57,086 nucleotides of DNA from Methanobacterium sp. (GCA_030017655.1 JASEIM010000013.1:1-57086), one strand, 5' to 3'. Counted from the stretch's first letter, positions 34,793-46,057 are shown. The notes: generated by a model from the letters alone, not told the origin. Made by a program: numbers and translations.

Positions 34793-35890
34793 ATGAAAGA
34801 TAAGATATTTTTGGTAAAAGAAGACGATGAACTAATTGAAATGGAAGAAACTGAATATGAAAGAGAAATCGTTCTACAAGAGTTACTAGAAAAATATCCG
34901 AGTTTATTAGTTGGAGAACAAATGTACTCTAATTCCCCTAGAAGATGGCTGTTAGTAAGCAGAGAGATGGGAATAGCTTTTGAAGAAGATGGTGCAAGAA
35001 TCCTCCCAGTTGATCATCTATTTTTAGATCAAGAAGGTATTCCAACTCTTATTGAAGTAAAAAGAAGGAGTGATACTCGTATCCGGCGAGAAGTAGTTGG
35101 TCAAATGCTAGATTATGCTGCAAATGCTGTACGTCACCTTAAAATTGAAGAAATTATGGCTGAAATTAATGAAAATGATTTGAATAAATTTTTATCTGAA
35201 GATTCTGACTTAAGCATTGAACCTGAGAGATTTTGGCAAAAAGTTAAGATTAATCTGCAAGCAGGTAAAATTAGAATGGTTTTTGTTGCAGATATTATTC
35301 CAAAGGAATTAAAAACAATAGTAGAATTTTTAAATGAACAAATGGACCCTGCAGATGTCTTGGCCGTGGAAATTAAACAATTTATTGGTAAATATAATGG
35401 TCAAGAATTGAAAACACTTGTACCTAGAGTCATTGGCCAGACAATGGAAGCCCAAATAAGAAAATCAGTTTCTAATAGAAAGAAAATATCCGAGGATGAA
35501 TTTTTAAAGTCTTTAGATCCATCTAAAAAAGAATTCTTTGAAGATCTTATATATTTTGCTAACAAAAATGATTTAAAAATTAATTGGGGTACAGTTGGCT
35601 TTTCAATGAATGTTAATTTGGATGAAAACTTAGTTAGCCTATTTGAAGGTTATTTACCAGAAAGTAAATTTAAGAATACAATAATTGTTAAATATACTAG
35701 TATTTTAGGTAAAGTTAAGGATGGAGAATCTATTATAAACTTATATTCAGATTTGAAAGATTTTGCTAAAGAAGGTACAAACGGTTTAATATGGCGTTTG
35801 GAAAATGATAATGATAGAGAACATTTAGAAGAATTCAAAAAAGTTCTATCTCTTGTTATTAATAAAATCAAAGAAAATGGATTAAAATGA
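34793..35890 (+). CDS. PD-(D/E)xK nuclease-like protein of unknown function
   Basis: About 365 residues from ATG 34793 (AAAGGG upstream); the frame is open to an ATG at 34697 but the extra 32 residues are hydrophobic/AT-driven and lack a ribosome site. The segment ARILPVDHLFLDQEGIPTLIEVKRRSDTRIRREVVGQMLDYAA matches a restriction-endonuclease-like core (Asp, then ExK, then a helix with Q). The last 200 residues form no domain known to me. DNA repair, defence or a tethered nuclease are possible. It is monocistronic and AT-rich, unlike its neighbours, a hint of transfer. Confidence 0.75.
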   Translation: MKDKIFLVKEDDELIEMEETEYEREIVLQELLEKYPSLLVGEQMYSNSPRRWLLVSREMGIAFEEDGARILPVDHLFLDQEGIPTLIEVKRRSDTRIRREVVGQMLDYAANAVRHLKIEEIMAEINENDLNKFLSEDSDLSIEPERFWQKVKINLQAGKIRMVFVADIIPKELKTIVEFLNEQMDPADVLAVEIKQFIGKYNGQELKTLVPRVIGQTMEAQIRKSVSNRKKISEDEFLKSLDPSKKEFFEDLIYFANKNDLKINWGTVGFSMNVNLDENLVSLFEGYLPESKFKNTIIVKYTSILGKVKDGESIINLYSDLKDFAKEGTNGLIWRLENDNDREHLEEFKKVLSLVINKIKENGLK

Positions 35891-35975
35891 TAGAATTCTG
35901 CATTTTAGAAATTCTTTATTTGAAACTGTTTGAGAACATTTTTTAATAATTGAGTTTGATTGGGGTTTATTCTTA

Positions 35976-36108
<133 letters not shown>

Positions 36109-36219
36109 ACTTATGATAGACAATTGATTAATATAATTTATAAATTTACTCTTTTAGAATTATCATTAGGTTTGTTTTAGAATTAAAATAAATAGTTCGC
36201 GCTTGGAATTTCTTTCTTT

Positions 36220-36334
36220 CCGAGCGAAGCGAGGTTTAATTTTCATATTTTATTTTTGATTAAACTTTTTTTCAAAAGCCCTCGGAAATCATTGATTTCC
36301 GGGGCGCCAAAAAATCTTCGATTTTTTGAGCGTT
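36220..36334. repeat. Hairpin array D between the two tRNA-Arg genes
   Basis: CCGAGCGAAGCGAGG (36220-36234), then CCTCGGAAATC/GATTTCCGGGG with loop ATT (36279-36304), then CAAAAAATC/GATTTTTTG with loop TTC (36308-36328) inside short CGC/GCG arms. It lies immediately downstream of the second tRNA-Arg gene. Confidence 0.8.
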
Positions 36335-36411
<77 letters not shown>

Positions 36412-36457
36412 TTGTGATACTGTTTAAAATTGGTAATTAGTAGATTGTTTATTCTGG

Positions 36458-36465
36458 TATATAAA
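36458..36465 (-). promoter_or_regulatory. TATA box of tRNA-Arg(TCT)
   Basis: TTTATATA on the minus strand, about 47 bp ahead of the mature tRNA 5' end, compatible with a short leader removed by RNase P. Confidence 0.5.
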
Positions 36466-36512
36466 GCACACTGTTAATACAATTTGAAAAAAATTGTAAG
36501 AAGAATCCCTTA

Positions 36513-37232
36513 TTACATGTAAGCTGGGGATTCTGGTTCTCCTCGCACTGTTTGAGCCAGTTCTTTAAGCCTCGCCTCTATATCTTCAGCCTCTTTTATG
36601 AGGGGTTCTGCATTAACGTTTGTGCCTAACATTTTGTTTAGAGCATCTATTACGATAGCGGCTGCTCTTGGATCTGGATATGGGCTTAATACTTCTGCAA
36701 AGAGGCAGGATCCAGGTATGCCTTTTTGCATGCTTCTGGTAAGCAGGGTTCCTGATAATCCAGATATGTTTCCAAATGGTAATATTGGTATTTCTAGTTT
36801 ACCAAGTCTTTCTAATGATTCATCGGAGTTTGCTGCTCCTGCAATTCCTGTAGTTTTTTCTCTTACAACTATGCTGTTTAATGTAATTATTTCCTTACTG
36901 TTATTTCTATCCATCCAATCTACTATGGCATTGGTCATGTCATAGGTCACTTCTGGTGGAACTATGAAATCTGAAAGGAACATTACTATTCCCTCAGTTG
37001 CATATATCCTGAATGGGTGGATTGCCTTCCCTTTATAAAGTACTGCAAGGGGAGGGAAATATTTGGAGTCTATATATCCTATTTCCTCCATATTAAGCTC
37101 TTCTACTAGAAGCCAGCCAATTATATTTCCTATTAAACCTAATTCAGGTGATCCTTCTAAAACTACTGCATCTTTAACATCTTTAGAAATTATTTTACAG
37201 CATTCAACTTCGGTTTCAACCATTTCAACCAT
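36513..37232 (-). CDS. PAC2-family protein (second copy)
   Basis: 239 residues. Same fold as the 30179-30946 protein: VLEGSPELGLIGNIIGWLLVEEL (about 23-45), YFPPLAVLYKG, MTNAIVDWMDRNNSKEIITLNSIVVREKTTG, GNISGLSGTLLTRSMQKGIPGSCLFAEVLSPYPDPRAA. It is clearly diverged from the first copy. GGAGGTG inside the end of the upstream PepSY gene sets the ATG at 37232, directly abutting that gene, so translation is coupled. Confidence 0.88.
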   Translation of the reverse strand: MVEMVETEVECCKIISKDVKDAVVLEGSPELGLIGNIIGWLLVEELNMEEIGYIDSKYFPPLAVLYKGKAIHPFRIYATEGIVMFLSDFIVPPEVTYDMTNAIVDWMDRNNSKEIITLNSIVVREKTTGIAGAANSDESLERLGKLEIPILPFGNISGLSGTLLTRSMQKGIPGSCLFAEVLSPYPDPRAAAIVIDALNKMLGTNVNAEPLIKEAEDIEARLKELAQTVRGEPESPAYM

Positions 37233-37670
37233 CTATGGTGCACCTCCAGCACCTCCAATTACTTCACCTGTTTGTGCGTCTATCCAGATCTCTCCAGTTC
37301 TATCACCGGTTTTTTCATCTATAACTGGAACGACGTAAACTTGTTCTCCGTTCATTGTTGTTAGTTTTGGAGTGCCTGCTTTAACACCGGCTTGTTCAAT
37401 AGAGTTTTGTGCTATTGATTTGGCTTTTGTTATTGATATTTTCACTTTATCGCCTCCAGCTCCATTTTGACCACTTACTGATGATGTTCCGTCTTGAACT
37501 CCGCTCTGAACTTGCTCGGACTGAGTATTCTGACTTTGATCAGTTGTGGTGTCCTGGGGAGTTGTAAATGACCATAAACTTGGAGAATTTGAAGTCATTT
37601 GAACACTTGCCGCTGCAATACCTATGATTAGTACAATGGCAACTGACAGTAGAATCTTTGTATTTACCAT
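37233..37670 (-). CDS. Secreted or membrane-anchored PepSY-domain protein
   Basis: 145 residues. N-terminal signal/anchor helix (KILLSVAIVLIIGIAAASVQM), Gln/Ser/Thr-rich spacer (about 30-70), and a PepSY domain: ITKAKSIAQNSIEQAGVKAGTPKLTTMNGEQVYVVPVIDEKTGDRTGEIWIDAQTGEVIGG. PepSY domains often inhibit proteases or act in the cell envelope. It is immediately upstream of and coupled to the PAC2 gene. GAGGTGA precedes the ATG. Confidence 0.85.
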   Translation of the reverse strand: MVNTKILLSVAIVLIIGIAAASVQMTSNSPSLWSFTTPQDTTTDQSQNTQSEQVQSGVQDGTSSVSGQNGAGGDKVKISITKAKSIAQNSIEQAGVKAGTPKLTTMNGEQVYVVPVIDEKTGDRTGEIWIDAQTGEVIGGAGGAP

Positions 37671-37896
37671 TAGCTCACCTCTTGTTGAATTTTTCTGGTT
37701 TTAAAAATTGGAGTTATTACTCAAATAATATTTACTAATATAGTTTCTTGGATTATATAGTTTTGTACATCTTCATATAATATTAAATTTATTGGCTATT
37801 ATAATTTCTTTATTTTTGATTTAGAACTAAATAAAACCTTTATTTCATAAATGATTTTTTTGTAAAATAATTATAAAATACATTATCTGTTTTTAA

Positions 37897-37906
37897 TAAT
37901 ATATAC
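37897..37906 (+). promoter_or_regulatory. Probable promoter of the frh operon
   Basis: AATAATATAT/AATATATAC in the 330-bp gap 37671-38000, about 95 bp ahead of the frhA start, giving a leader of about 70 nt. The rest of the gap is AT-rich without a gene. Confidence 0.45.
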
Positions 37907-38000
37907 ATTTTTCATTTTTTTTTTCAAAGAAAAGCTTATACTATTCTGTTAATAATGAAATAATGATGTTCATTAAATATAAAAACAAGAGGTGATACAT

Positions 38001-39224
<1,224 letters not shown>

Positions 39225-39237
39225 AGGGAATATTAAA

Positions 39238-39708
39238 ATGCCATACGATGCGGAGATTTTAATAGTTGGCTGCGGAAATGTCCTTTTCCAAGATGATGGA
39301 TTTGGACCGGCAGTTATAAAGGCTTTACAGGATTATTTCAAAGATCATGAACTTCCAGAAAATACAATGCTTATAGATGCAGGAACCAGCGCACCACACT
39401 TCATCTTTTCTCTGCCACATGAATCATGGAAGAAACTCATAGTGGTGGATATAGTTGATTCAGGCGCTGAACCTGGAACAGTTCGAAGATTCGAGGTAAC
39501 AGAGATTCCAAGGGGAACATATACAGATGCTCATTCATGGTCAGTAGAAGAACCTTTGCATGAGCTAAGTAAACAATGCGAAGTTTTCGTAGTTGGATGC
39601 CAACCAGAATCTGTCTCTGCCCCTGATGTGGTAATGGGTCTAACCAAGAGCGTTGAAGACGCTATTCCCAAGGCCATTAAAATAATTTTAAAAGAAATGG
39701 GAGATTAG
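39238..39708 (+). CDS. frhD: Hydrogenase maturation endopeptidase FrhD
   Basis: 156 residues. ILIVGCGNVLFQDDGFGPAVIKAL (about 6-29), LIDAGTSAPHFI and VVDIVDSG with later HxW (DAHSWSVEEPLHEL) are typical of HycI/HybD-type proteases whose Glu/Asp/His ligands sense nickel in the large subunit. It removes the FrhA C-terminal peptide after metal insertion. It lies 13 bp after frhA and 3 bp before frhG. Confidence 0.95.
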   Translation: MPYDAEILIVGCGNVLFQDDGFGPAVIKALQDYFKDHELPENTMLIDAGTSAPHFIFSLPHESWKKLIVVDIVDSGAEPGTVRRFEVTEIPRGTYTDAHSWSVEEPLHELSKQCEVFVVGCQPESVSAPDVVMGLTKSVEDAIPKAIKIILKEMGD

Positions 39709-39711
39709 CTC

Positions 39712-40521
<810 letters not shown>

Positions 40522-40532
40522 GAGGCTTGAAA

Positions 40533-41417
40533 ATGGTATTAGGAACATATAAAGAAGCACTATCTGCAAGATCAACCGATAAACAGATCCAGAAGATTTC
40601 ACAGGACGGAGGAATAGTAACAGCCCTTCTATCTTTTGCTCTTGATGAAAAAATTATTGACGGTGCAGTTGTAGCAGGACCTGGAAAAGACATGTGGAAA
40701 CCGGTTCCACAAGTTGCAATGACTTCTGATGAAATTTTAGCTGCAGCAGGTACTAAATACACACTTTCCCCAAATGTATGGACATTGAAAGAAGCTGCAA
40801 GGCAATATGGTCTTGAAAAAATAGGAACAGTAGCTATTCCATGTCAAACCATGGGTATAAGAAAAATGCAGTCATATCCATTTGGTGTGAGATTTGTTGC
40901 AGACAAAATTGCACTTATACTAGGTATTTACTGTATGGAAAACTTCCCATTCGAATCCCTGAGAACATTCATCTCAGAGAAAATGGGAGTTAGCCCAGAA
41001 CTGGTTGAAAAAATGGACATAGGTAAAGGTAAATTCTGGGTACACACAGCAGATGATACTTTAAGCATACCACTTAAAGAAACACATGGATACGAACAAA
41101 ATGGATGTAATGTCTGCCTAGACTACGTTGCAGAGCTAGCAGACCTTTCAACAGGTTCTGTAGGTTCACCAGACGGCTGGTCAACAGTACTCACCAGAAC
41201 AGATGCTGGTGACAGTTTATTCAAACAGGCTGTTGATGCAGGTCTAATTGAAACCAAACCAATGGCAGATGTAAAACCAGGTTTAGGTCTTCTCGAAAAA
41301 CTCGCCAAAGAGAAGAAAGAGAAAAACCAGAAAACCATCGACGACAGGATAGCAATGGGACTGCCAGTTCCATACAAGGCAAGTACAGAAAAAGAAGACC
41401 CGCTAGCAAACTACTAG
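40533..41417 (+). CDS. frhB: F420-reducing hydrogenase, beta subunit FrhB
   Basis: About 294 residues from the ATG at 40533, seven bases after GGAGG; the in-frame TTG at 40527 is too close. Motifs: DGGIVTALLSFALDEKIIDGAVV (about 24-46), TKYTLSPNVWTLKEA, IPCQTMGIRKMQ, and Cys residues CNVCLDYVAELADLSTGSVGSPDGWSTV that hold a [4Fe-4S] cluster and bind FAD and F420. It reduces F420 to F420H2 for methanogenesis from CO2. A terminator hairpin follows. Confidence 0.97.
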   Translation: MVLGTYKEALSARSTDKQIQKISQDGGIVTALLSFALDEKIIDGAVVAGPGKDMWKPVPQVAMTSDEILAAAGTKYTLSPNVWTLKEAARQYGLEKIGTVAIPCQTMGIRKMQSYPFGVRFVADKIALILGIYCMENFPFESLRTFISEKMGVSPELVEKMDIGKGKFWVHTADDTLSIPLKETHGYEQNGCNVCLDYVAELADLSTGSVGSPDGWSTVLTRTDAGDSLFKQAVDAGLIETKPMADVKPGLGLLEKLAKEKKEKNQKTIDDRIAMGLPVPYKASTEKEDPLANY

Positions 41418-41424
41418 GTTCGAT

Positions 41425-41458
41425 GTAGGATTAATTTCCTACAAATTTTTTATTTTTT
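41425..41458 (+). terminator. Intrinsic-type terminator of the frh operon
   Basis: GTAGGA and TCCTAC form a 6-bp stem around TTAATT, followed by AAATTTTTTATTTTTT, just after the frhB stop codon. Confidence 0.65.
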
Positions 41459-41511
41459 AAAAAGTTAATATTTTTAAAATTATTTATTGATAAGTTTCAT
41501 TGTTGATTAAA

Positions 41512-41886
41512 ATGGATTTGATTACAGTTTTAGGGGCAATGGCCCTTGCTTATGGAGCAATGCTGGTGATTTATTATCGGTCACGTTCAACTGAAAAACA
41601 CCAGAAGACATCAGATTTAATGTTAAAAGGAATAAGGAGTATGCGTCATGGTAATTTAGATAAAGCTTTGATTTATTTTAACAAAGCGTATGAATACTGT
41701 ATGGAAACTGATAATATTGAAGAAACAGCAGAAGCTCTATACAACATTGGACTTATATATAAAGAAAAAGATGATATTGAAAATGCAATAAAATATCTGA
41801 AGTCTGCAGATGAAATATATTATCAATTAAGGGATAGGGATGGCAAACAAAAAGTAAAATCAGCTATAATATCCATAAGAAGTTAA
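41512..41886 (+). CDS. TPR-repeat protein with N-terminal membrane helix
   Basis: About 124 residues. A short hydrophobic N-terminal segment (DLITVLGAMALAYGAMLVIYY) is followed by two to three tetratricopeptide repeats (IRSMRHGNLDKALIYFNKAYEYCMETDNIEETAEALYNIGLIYKEKDDIENAIKYLKSADEIYYQLRDRDGKQ). TPR segments mediate protein contacts, so it may be an anchored scaffold facing the cytoplasm. No strong ribosome site is seen. It lies after the frh terminator and may share a transcript with the next gene. Confidence 0.78.
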   Translation: MDLITVLGAMALAYGAMLVIYYRSRSTEKHQKTSDLMLKGIRSMRHGNLDKALIYFNKAYEYCMETDNIEETAEALYNIGLIYKEKDDIENAIKYLKSADEIYYQLRDRDGKQKVKSAIISIRS

Positions 41887-41926
41887 AACTGAATTATTTT
41901 AATAACCGTTTAGAGGTTTAAAAGAA

Positions 41927-42718
41927 ATGGAGTCTTTGGATCTAACTCCTGCTGAATCTTTAATAATTATTTCTCCTAAATCTTCTGGAAATGAAATGAT
42001 AAAAATTACATTGATGGATCTTATTTTAAGAAGAGTTTTAAAGGTAAATATTGAAGAAAATGAATCTAAATTCTTAAAGGAAGATTATAAAGTTGTTATT
42101 ATAAGTAAAGGAGATTTTTTCAGCACCAATCTTAAACCTCATGAAAAGATATTAAACGATTTAGTTTTGGATCATTCTCAATTGGAATTAAAAGAATTTA
42201 CAAAAATGCTGCATAATAAAGTTAATTCTGTATTATATAAGGATAAATGCTTAAGAAATAATTTGGTGTGTAGAGGTTATCTTAAAAGACAGAGAAAGAT
42301 GCTTCTTTCTTTAATTCCTCATACAAGCTATGTATTAACAAATAAAGGATTAGAAGTAAGAGATAAGATAGTGGAATTATTTGATGAAGCTAAATATCTT
42401 GAAAAATGGATAAAAGAAGATTTAGGAAGAGCAAAAGCCTATTTATCTGTTACTGGAACCCATATCCTTCTTTCAGATGTCTATAACTTAGAAGATATTA
42501 AAAAATTTAACAGAATACTGTCTCAGATCAAGCCGGAATCTAAAGTGAGTGATTATTATAGTTATTATTTATATGCAGTACCTCTTGGCTATCTGGATGA
42601 ATACGGAAATTTGGATAGTCTCGATTTTTTGGATATATCTGTTCTGGATTATTTTGGTTTATTTGATGATTTTTATAGTGATTTTGATGCCGGATCAGGT
42701 GATGGAGGCGTGGAATAA
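41927..42718 (+). CDS. Unknown protein, helical with Gly/Asp-rich tail
   Basis: 263 residues; GAGGT upstream of the ATG. The start LTPAESLIIISPKSSGNEMIKITLMDLILRRVLKV suggests a helical GPP34-like or DUF2207-tail-like fold, with basic patches (KRQRKMLLSLIPHTSYVLTNKGLEVRDKI). The last 45 residues are Tyr/Asp-rich and end GSGDGGVE. No catalytic motif recognised. Its stop codon directly abuts the stop codon of the convergent methionine aminopeptidase gene, leaving no spacer for terminators. Confidence 0.68.
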   Translation: MESLDLTPAESLIIISPKSSGNEMIKITLMDLILRRVLKVNIEENESKFLKEDYKVVIISKGDFFSTNLKPHEKILNDLVLDHSQLELKEFTKMLHNKVNSVLYKDKCLRNNLVCRGYLKRQRKMLLSLIPHTSYVLTNKGLEVRDKIVELFDEAKYLEKWIKEDLGRAKAYLSVTGTHILLSDVYNLEDIKKFNRILSQIKPESKVSDYYSYYLYAVPLGYLDEYGNLDSLDFLDISVLDYFGLFDDFYSDFDAGSGDGGVE

Positions 42719-43618
42719 TTACTCGGTTATAACTTGGCAACCGTCGCTTTCTACAATTACAGTATGTTCAGATTGTGCTACAACCGCATTGCTCTTCTCT
42801 TTGAGCACATGATAAGGGTATATTGCCCTTGAGGAAATAAGCATTCTCATTGCATTGTTCAAATGGTGTTCGCTGAATTGTCCCTGAAGCCATCTTTGAG
42901 CAAAAGGAAGGTTTTTATAATTACTTTTAATTTTGTTTAGAGCTCTTTTTGCGTGTATCAATCTCATAGGCCGATCTCTCAGGAATCTGAATATATGAGC
43001 TTCATTCATATCTGTAACCCTTCCAATCCCATCAGTTGCAAAGGGTTCTATGGCTAAAATATCTCCTTCTTCCAGTTTATGGGGATTATTTTCCTTAATG
43101 TTTGGAACTGAAACGCCTGAATGAAGTATCCACCTATCCATGCTGTGACCGGTTAAATTTGAAACTGATTTAAATCCTTTATTATTAATGGTGTTTTCTA
43201 TAGCTTCTCCAACTTTTCCAATTTCTACACCTGCTTTCACAGTACTAATTCCACTTTCAAGAGCCTCATAAGATGTATCTATCATTTTAAGATGATAATC
43301 ATGGTTATCTGAGTCATCACCAATGAGCACGCTTATTGCAGTATCTGCAATATATCCCTCAACATGAGCCCCTAAATCAATTTTAACCAGATCTCCTGAC
43401 TTTATAGTTTTTTCATCTCCGATAGGTGAAGTATAATGTGCAGTTATTTCATTTATTGAAACATTACATGGAAATGCTGGTTTTCCTCCAAGTTCTACTA
43501 TTTTATTTTCAACAAATTCAACCAGCTCTATAATTTTTATATCTTCCTTAACGTAGTCTACAGCATCTTTCCTAACTTCTGAAACTATTTTTCCGGCTTT
43601 TTTGTACATATCAATCAT
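42719..43618 (-). CDS. map: Methionine aminopeptidase, type II
   Basis: About 299 residues from ATG 43618, three bases after GTGAT; the frame is open to 43678 but those residues are not family-like. PAFPCNVSINEITAHYTSP (about 50-68), DLVKIDLGAHVEGYIADTA (Asp ligands), GHSMDRWILHSGVSVPNI (His), IAIEPFATDG (Glu) and VAQSEHTVIV (Glu near the end) are the cobalt/iron ligands of archaeal MetAP. It removes the initiator Met from new proteins. It is convergent with the preceding gene. Confidence 0.94.
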   Translation of the reverse strand: MIDMYKKAGKIVSEVRKDAVDYVKEDIKIIELVEFVENKIVELGGKPAFPCNVSINEITAHYTSPIGDEKTIKSGDLVKIDLGAHVEGYIADTAISVLIGDDSDNHDYHLKMIDTSYEALESGISTVKAGVEIGKVGEAIENTINNKGFKSVSNLTGHSMDRWILHSGVSVPNIKENNPHKLEEGDILAIEPFATDGIGRVTDMNEAHIFRFLRDRPMRLIHAKRALNKIKSNYKNLPFAQRWLQGQFSEHHLNNAMRMLISSRAIYPYHVLKEKSNAVVAQSEHTVIVESDGCQVITE

Positions 43619-43917
43619 ATAATCACGTATAATTCTAATTTTTGAGTAATAAATTATGGGTTTGTATGTATTAGACAATTAATTATATATTTTTTTAATT
43701 TTAATATTGGCCCTTTATTTGTTAAAATTATTGTTCATTAAACTTAAATCTACTGAAAATGATAAAAGGGTCTCTTTGTGACCTAATCTATTTATATCTT
43801 CGTTAAATTAAGTTGTTTATATTTTGTGTTATATTATTAAGTTCAATTGATTATAGAATAATTAATATAATTAAACCTATAAATCAAATTAAGGAGTGGA
43901 GTTACTCTGGAAACTAA

Positions 43918-44247
43918 TTGGATGGGGGGCCAATAATTCAAAATAAAATAAATAAAGACACTTTTTACATATCGGGATTTCCATTTTTGACTATTTTGCC
44001 AGGATTAGACATATTTAAGCTTTTTATAATAATTTTATCAGTCATATTTGTAGCATGGGGTATTTCTACTTTCAAAAAGAGAAGAAGCACCGCTAAAAAG
44101 GTTGATAGGAGAATTTCAAGCTTGAAAACGCAATTTAACAATATAAAAGAGGAATCATATAATAATAATGGAGGTAGTTGGATACAAAAAGAATTAAATG
44201 GAGATAGTAATGAATATGATGATCTAATGTCCTTAAAAAGGAAATAA
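43918..44247 (+). CDS. Small single-helix membrane protein, unknown
   Basis: 109 residues from a TTG at 43918; no ATG fits and the ribosome site is poor (AAGGAG is 27 bases ahead), so the start is uncertain. One transmembrane helix (about 24-46) is followed by a basic stretch (KKRRSTAKKVDRRISSLKTQFNNI) and a polar tail. No family recognised. First of a plus-strand run of small membrane proteins. Confidence 0.5.
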   Translation: MDGGPIIQNKINKDTFYISGFPFLTILPGLDIFKLFIIILSVIFVAWGISTFKKRRSTAKKVDRRISSLKTQFNNIKEESYNNNGGSWIQKELNGDSNEYDDLMSLKRK

Positions 44248-44473
44248 AATTACATTATGGCTTTTAAGAAACATTTAGTTTAATTATGGGTAAAAATTTA
44301 AATTTAAATGGTTAAAAATTGTAAACAATAATTTATGTTTATTCTGGGATTATAACTTCAATTGATATATATTGGAGTTTCCATATACATTATTTAGAAT
44401 TAATTAAAAGCCACTTTAAATGATTAAGCATAAATATATGCTTAAACAGATTAATAATAAAAAGGTGAAAATT

Positions 44474-44896
44474 ATGGCTGATATTGCTACTCAAATTTCA
44501 CAGAATATTGTTTTGATAATTATGGGCATTGTGGCAGCAATCGTTATCATAATTGTTGTTACTCAATGGAAAAGGGTCAGAGAAACTCAAAATAATGTGG
44601 CGCTTGTAGAAAAGCAGGTGGAGCTTAAAAAGATCTCTTTAGTTGAAAAAGACCTTGAATCTAAGCGCCTTCTGGAAAATGCTTTGCCATTACCAAAAGA
44701 ACAGCAAGAAAGACTGGCAAGCATCAGAAGAGACACTTCAGAAATCATGAATAAAGTGGGATTCCTACACGGTGAATTAAGCGAAAGAATGGCGCGCCTT
44801 GAAGCTCAAGCAGAATACGGAAAACTCCAAAAATTGATGAAAGACCTTGAAAATAAAGAAAAAGAACTGGATAAAAAGATTGAAAAGGAAAGGTAA
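44474..44896 (+). CDS. Membrane protein with cytoplasmic coiled coil
   Basis: About 140 residues from the ATG at 44474, six bases after AAAGGTGA; the open frame to 44420 lacks a ribosome site. One transmembrane helix (about 10-30, NIVLIIMGIVAAIVIIIVV) precedes a long charged coiled coil (about 32-140, many Glu/Lys heptads). The pattern is that of an anchored scaffold or phage-shock-like protein, but no family is recognised. A 15-bp gap leads to a similar gene. Confidence 0.75.
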   Translation: MADIATQISQNIVLIIMGIVAAIVIIIVVTQWKRVRETQNNVALVEKQVELKKISLVEKDLESKRLLENALPLPKEQQERLASIRRDTSEIMNKVGFLHGELSERMARLEAQAEYGKLQKLMKDLENKEKELDKKIEKER

Positions 44897-44911
44897 AGGA
44901 GGAAGTGAAAT

Positions 44912-45457
44912 ATGACCCCACTTGAGTTGTTTGCAATTCTGATTTTAGCAGGAGCAATTATTGTACTATTATATTATTACATTCAGGAAATGAATAGAAC
45001 AGGTAGTGCAGGTTTCGATACCGTAAAATCAAGTGTTTCTAGTATGGGTAAAGGAGTTTCGGATGCAGGGACACGCTTTTCGGAAGGGATTTCCCAACAA
45101 TACAGCAGCCGCAATGTTGAAGGGGAAGGTAGAATGTCAGGAGTAAGCGAAAGAGTATCTGAAATGGGGGAAAAGCTAAAAGGAAGAGTGAAGGATGTTC
45201 CTATAAGCACAGATGTTTTATCTGGTAGAATAGACGAATTCTTACATGAACAGAGTGATCAACTTATAAAAGATTGGGCACTGGCCACAAAATCAGACCT
45301 GAATGAACTCGAAAAAAGGTACAGTAAAGTATCTCGTGATGTAGATGACCTTGCTAAACGATTTGATGAATTCAGAGGACATGCAAATAAAAAATTTGAT
45401 CACATTGAGGAAAGATTAAAGGCACTGGAGGAAGAAGAACCAGAAATATCTGAATAA
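44912..45457 (+). CDS. Membrane-anchored coiled-coil protein
   Basis: 181 residues. GGAGGAAGTGA precedes the ATG. An N-terminal transmembrane helix (PLELFAILILAGAIIVLLYYYI) is followed by a Ser/Gly-rich middle (about 28-95) and a C-terminal coiled coil (LNELEKRYSKVSRDVDDLAKRFDEFRGHANKKFDHIEERLKALEEEEPE). It shares this layout with the preceding gene, so they may form a hetero-oligomer; this is inference. Confidence 0.75.
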   Translation: MTPLELFAILILAGAIIVLLYYYIQEMNRTGSAGFDTVKSSVSSMGKGVSDAGTRFSEGISQQYSSRNVEGEGRMSGVSERVSEMGEKLKGRVKDVPISTDVLSGRIDEFLHEQSDQLIKDWALATKSDLNELEKRYSKVSRDVDDLAKRFDEFRGHANKKFDHIEERLKALEEEEPEISE

Positions 45458-45484
45458 CTGTACATTTTAGTTTTTCATTTATAA

Positions 45485-45829
45485 ATGTTGAATGATAAAA
45501 TGGTCGAAGTTTTGGATATAATTAATATATTAGTTATTTTTCTTTCTTATTTTGGGGCAATAATTATTTTTTACGGTGGTATAAGAGCCGCAGTTAAGGT
45601 CCTTGCAATTGAGATTTTAAGTAGAGGAAATGATTATAGTAATATAAGGCGTGATTTTACCTATAAAATAGTGCTTGGATTAGAGTTTTTCATAGTTGCA
45701 GATCTTATAAAATCAGTTCTTGAACCCACATTTGATCAGTTAATCACTCTGGCAATAATTGTGGCCATAAGGACTGTTGTAGGATACTCTTTAACTCATG
45801 AAATTAAAGAATTAGAAAACAGGGATTAG
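45485..45829 (+). CDS. DUF1622-family membrane protein
   Basis: 114 residues. Three hydrophobic helices: LDIINILVIFLSYFGAIIIFYGGIRAAVKVL, YKIVLGLEFFIVADLIKSVL, LITLAIIVAIRTVVGYSLTHEIKELE. The Gly-Gly-Ile-Arg and the ARTV-like end match DUF1622. Function unknown. Neither ATG (45485, 45500) has a clear ribosome site; the shorter form (MVEVLDII) is possible. Confidence 0.8.
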   Translation: MLNDKMVEVLDIINILVIFLSYFGAIIIFYGGIRAAVKVLAIEILSRGNDYSNIRRDFTYKIVLGLEFFIVADLIKSVLEPTFDQLITLAIIVAIRTVVGYSLTHEIKELENRD

Positions 45830-45946
45830 TTATTAATAAAAGAATACTTTTCAGTCCAATTTTATTTAAAATCACATTCAAATAATTATTTTTTCAATAT
45901 AAACTAAAATAAAAAATAATTCATTAAATTCAACTAAAAGAAACCT

Positions 45947-45954
45947 TTATATAC
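45947..45954 (+). promoter_or_regulatory. TATA box of the initiator tRNA gene
   Basis: AAACC followed by TTTATATAC lies 26 bp ahead of the mature tRNA 5' end, the ideal archaeal BRE-TATA spacing for a transcript starting at or near the tRNA. Confidence 0.75.
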
Positions 45955-45978
45955 TCCAAAGTACAAACCATGATACTA

Positions 45979-46057
<79 letters not shown>

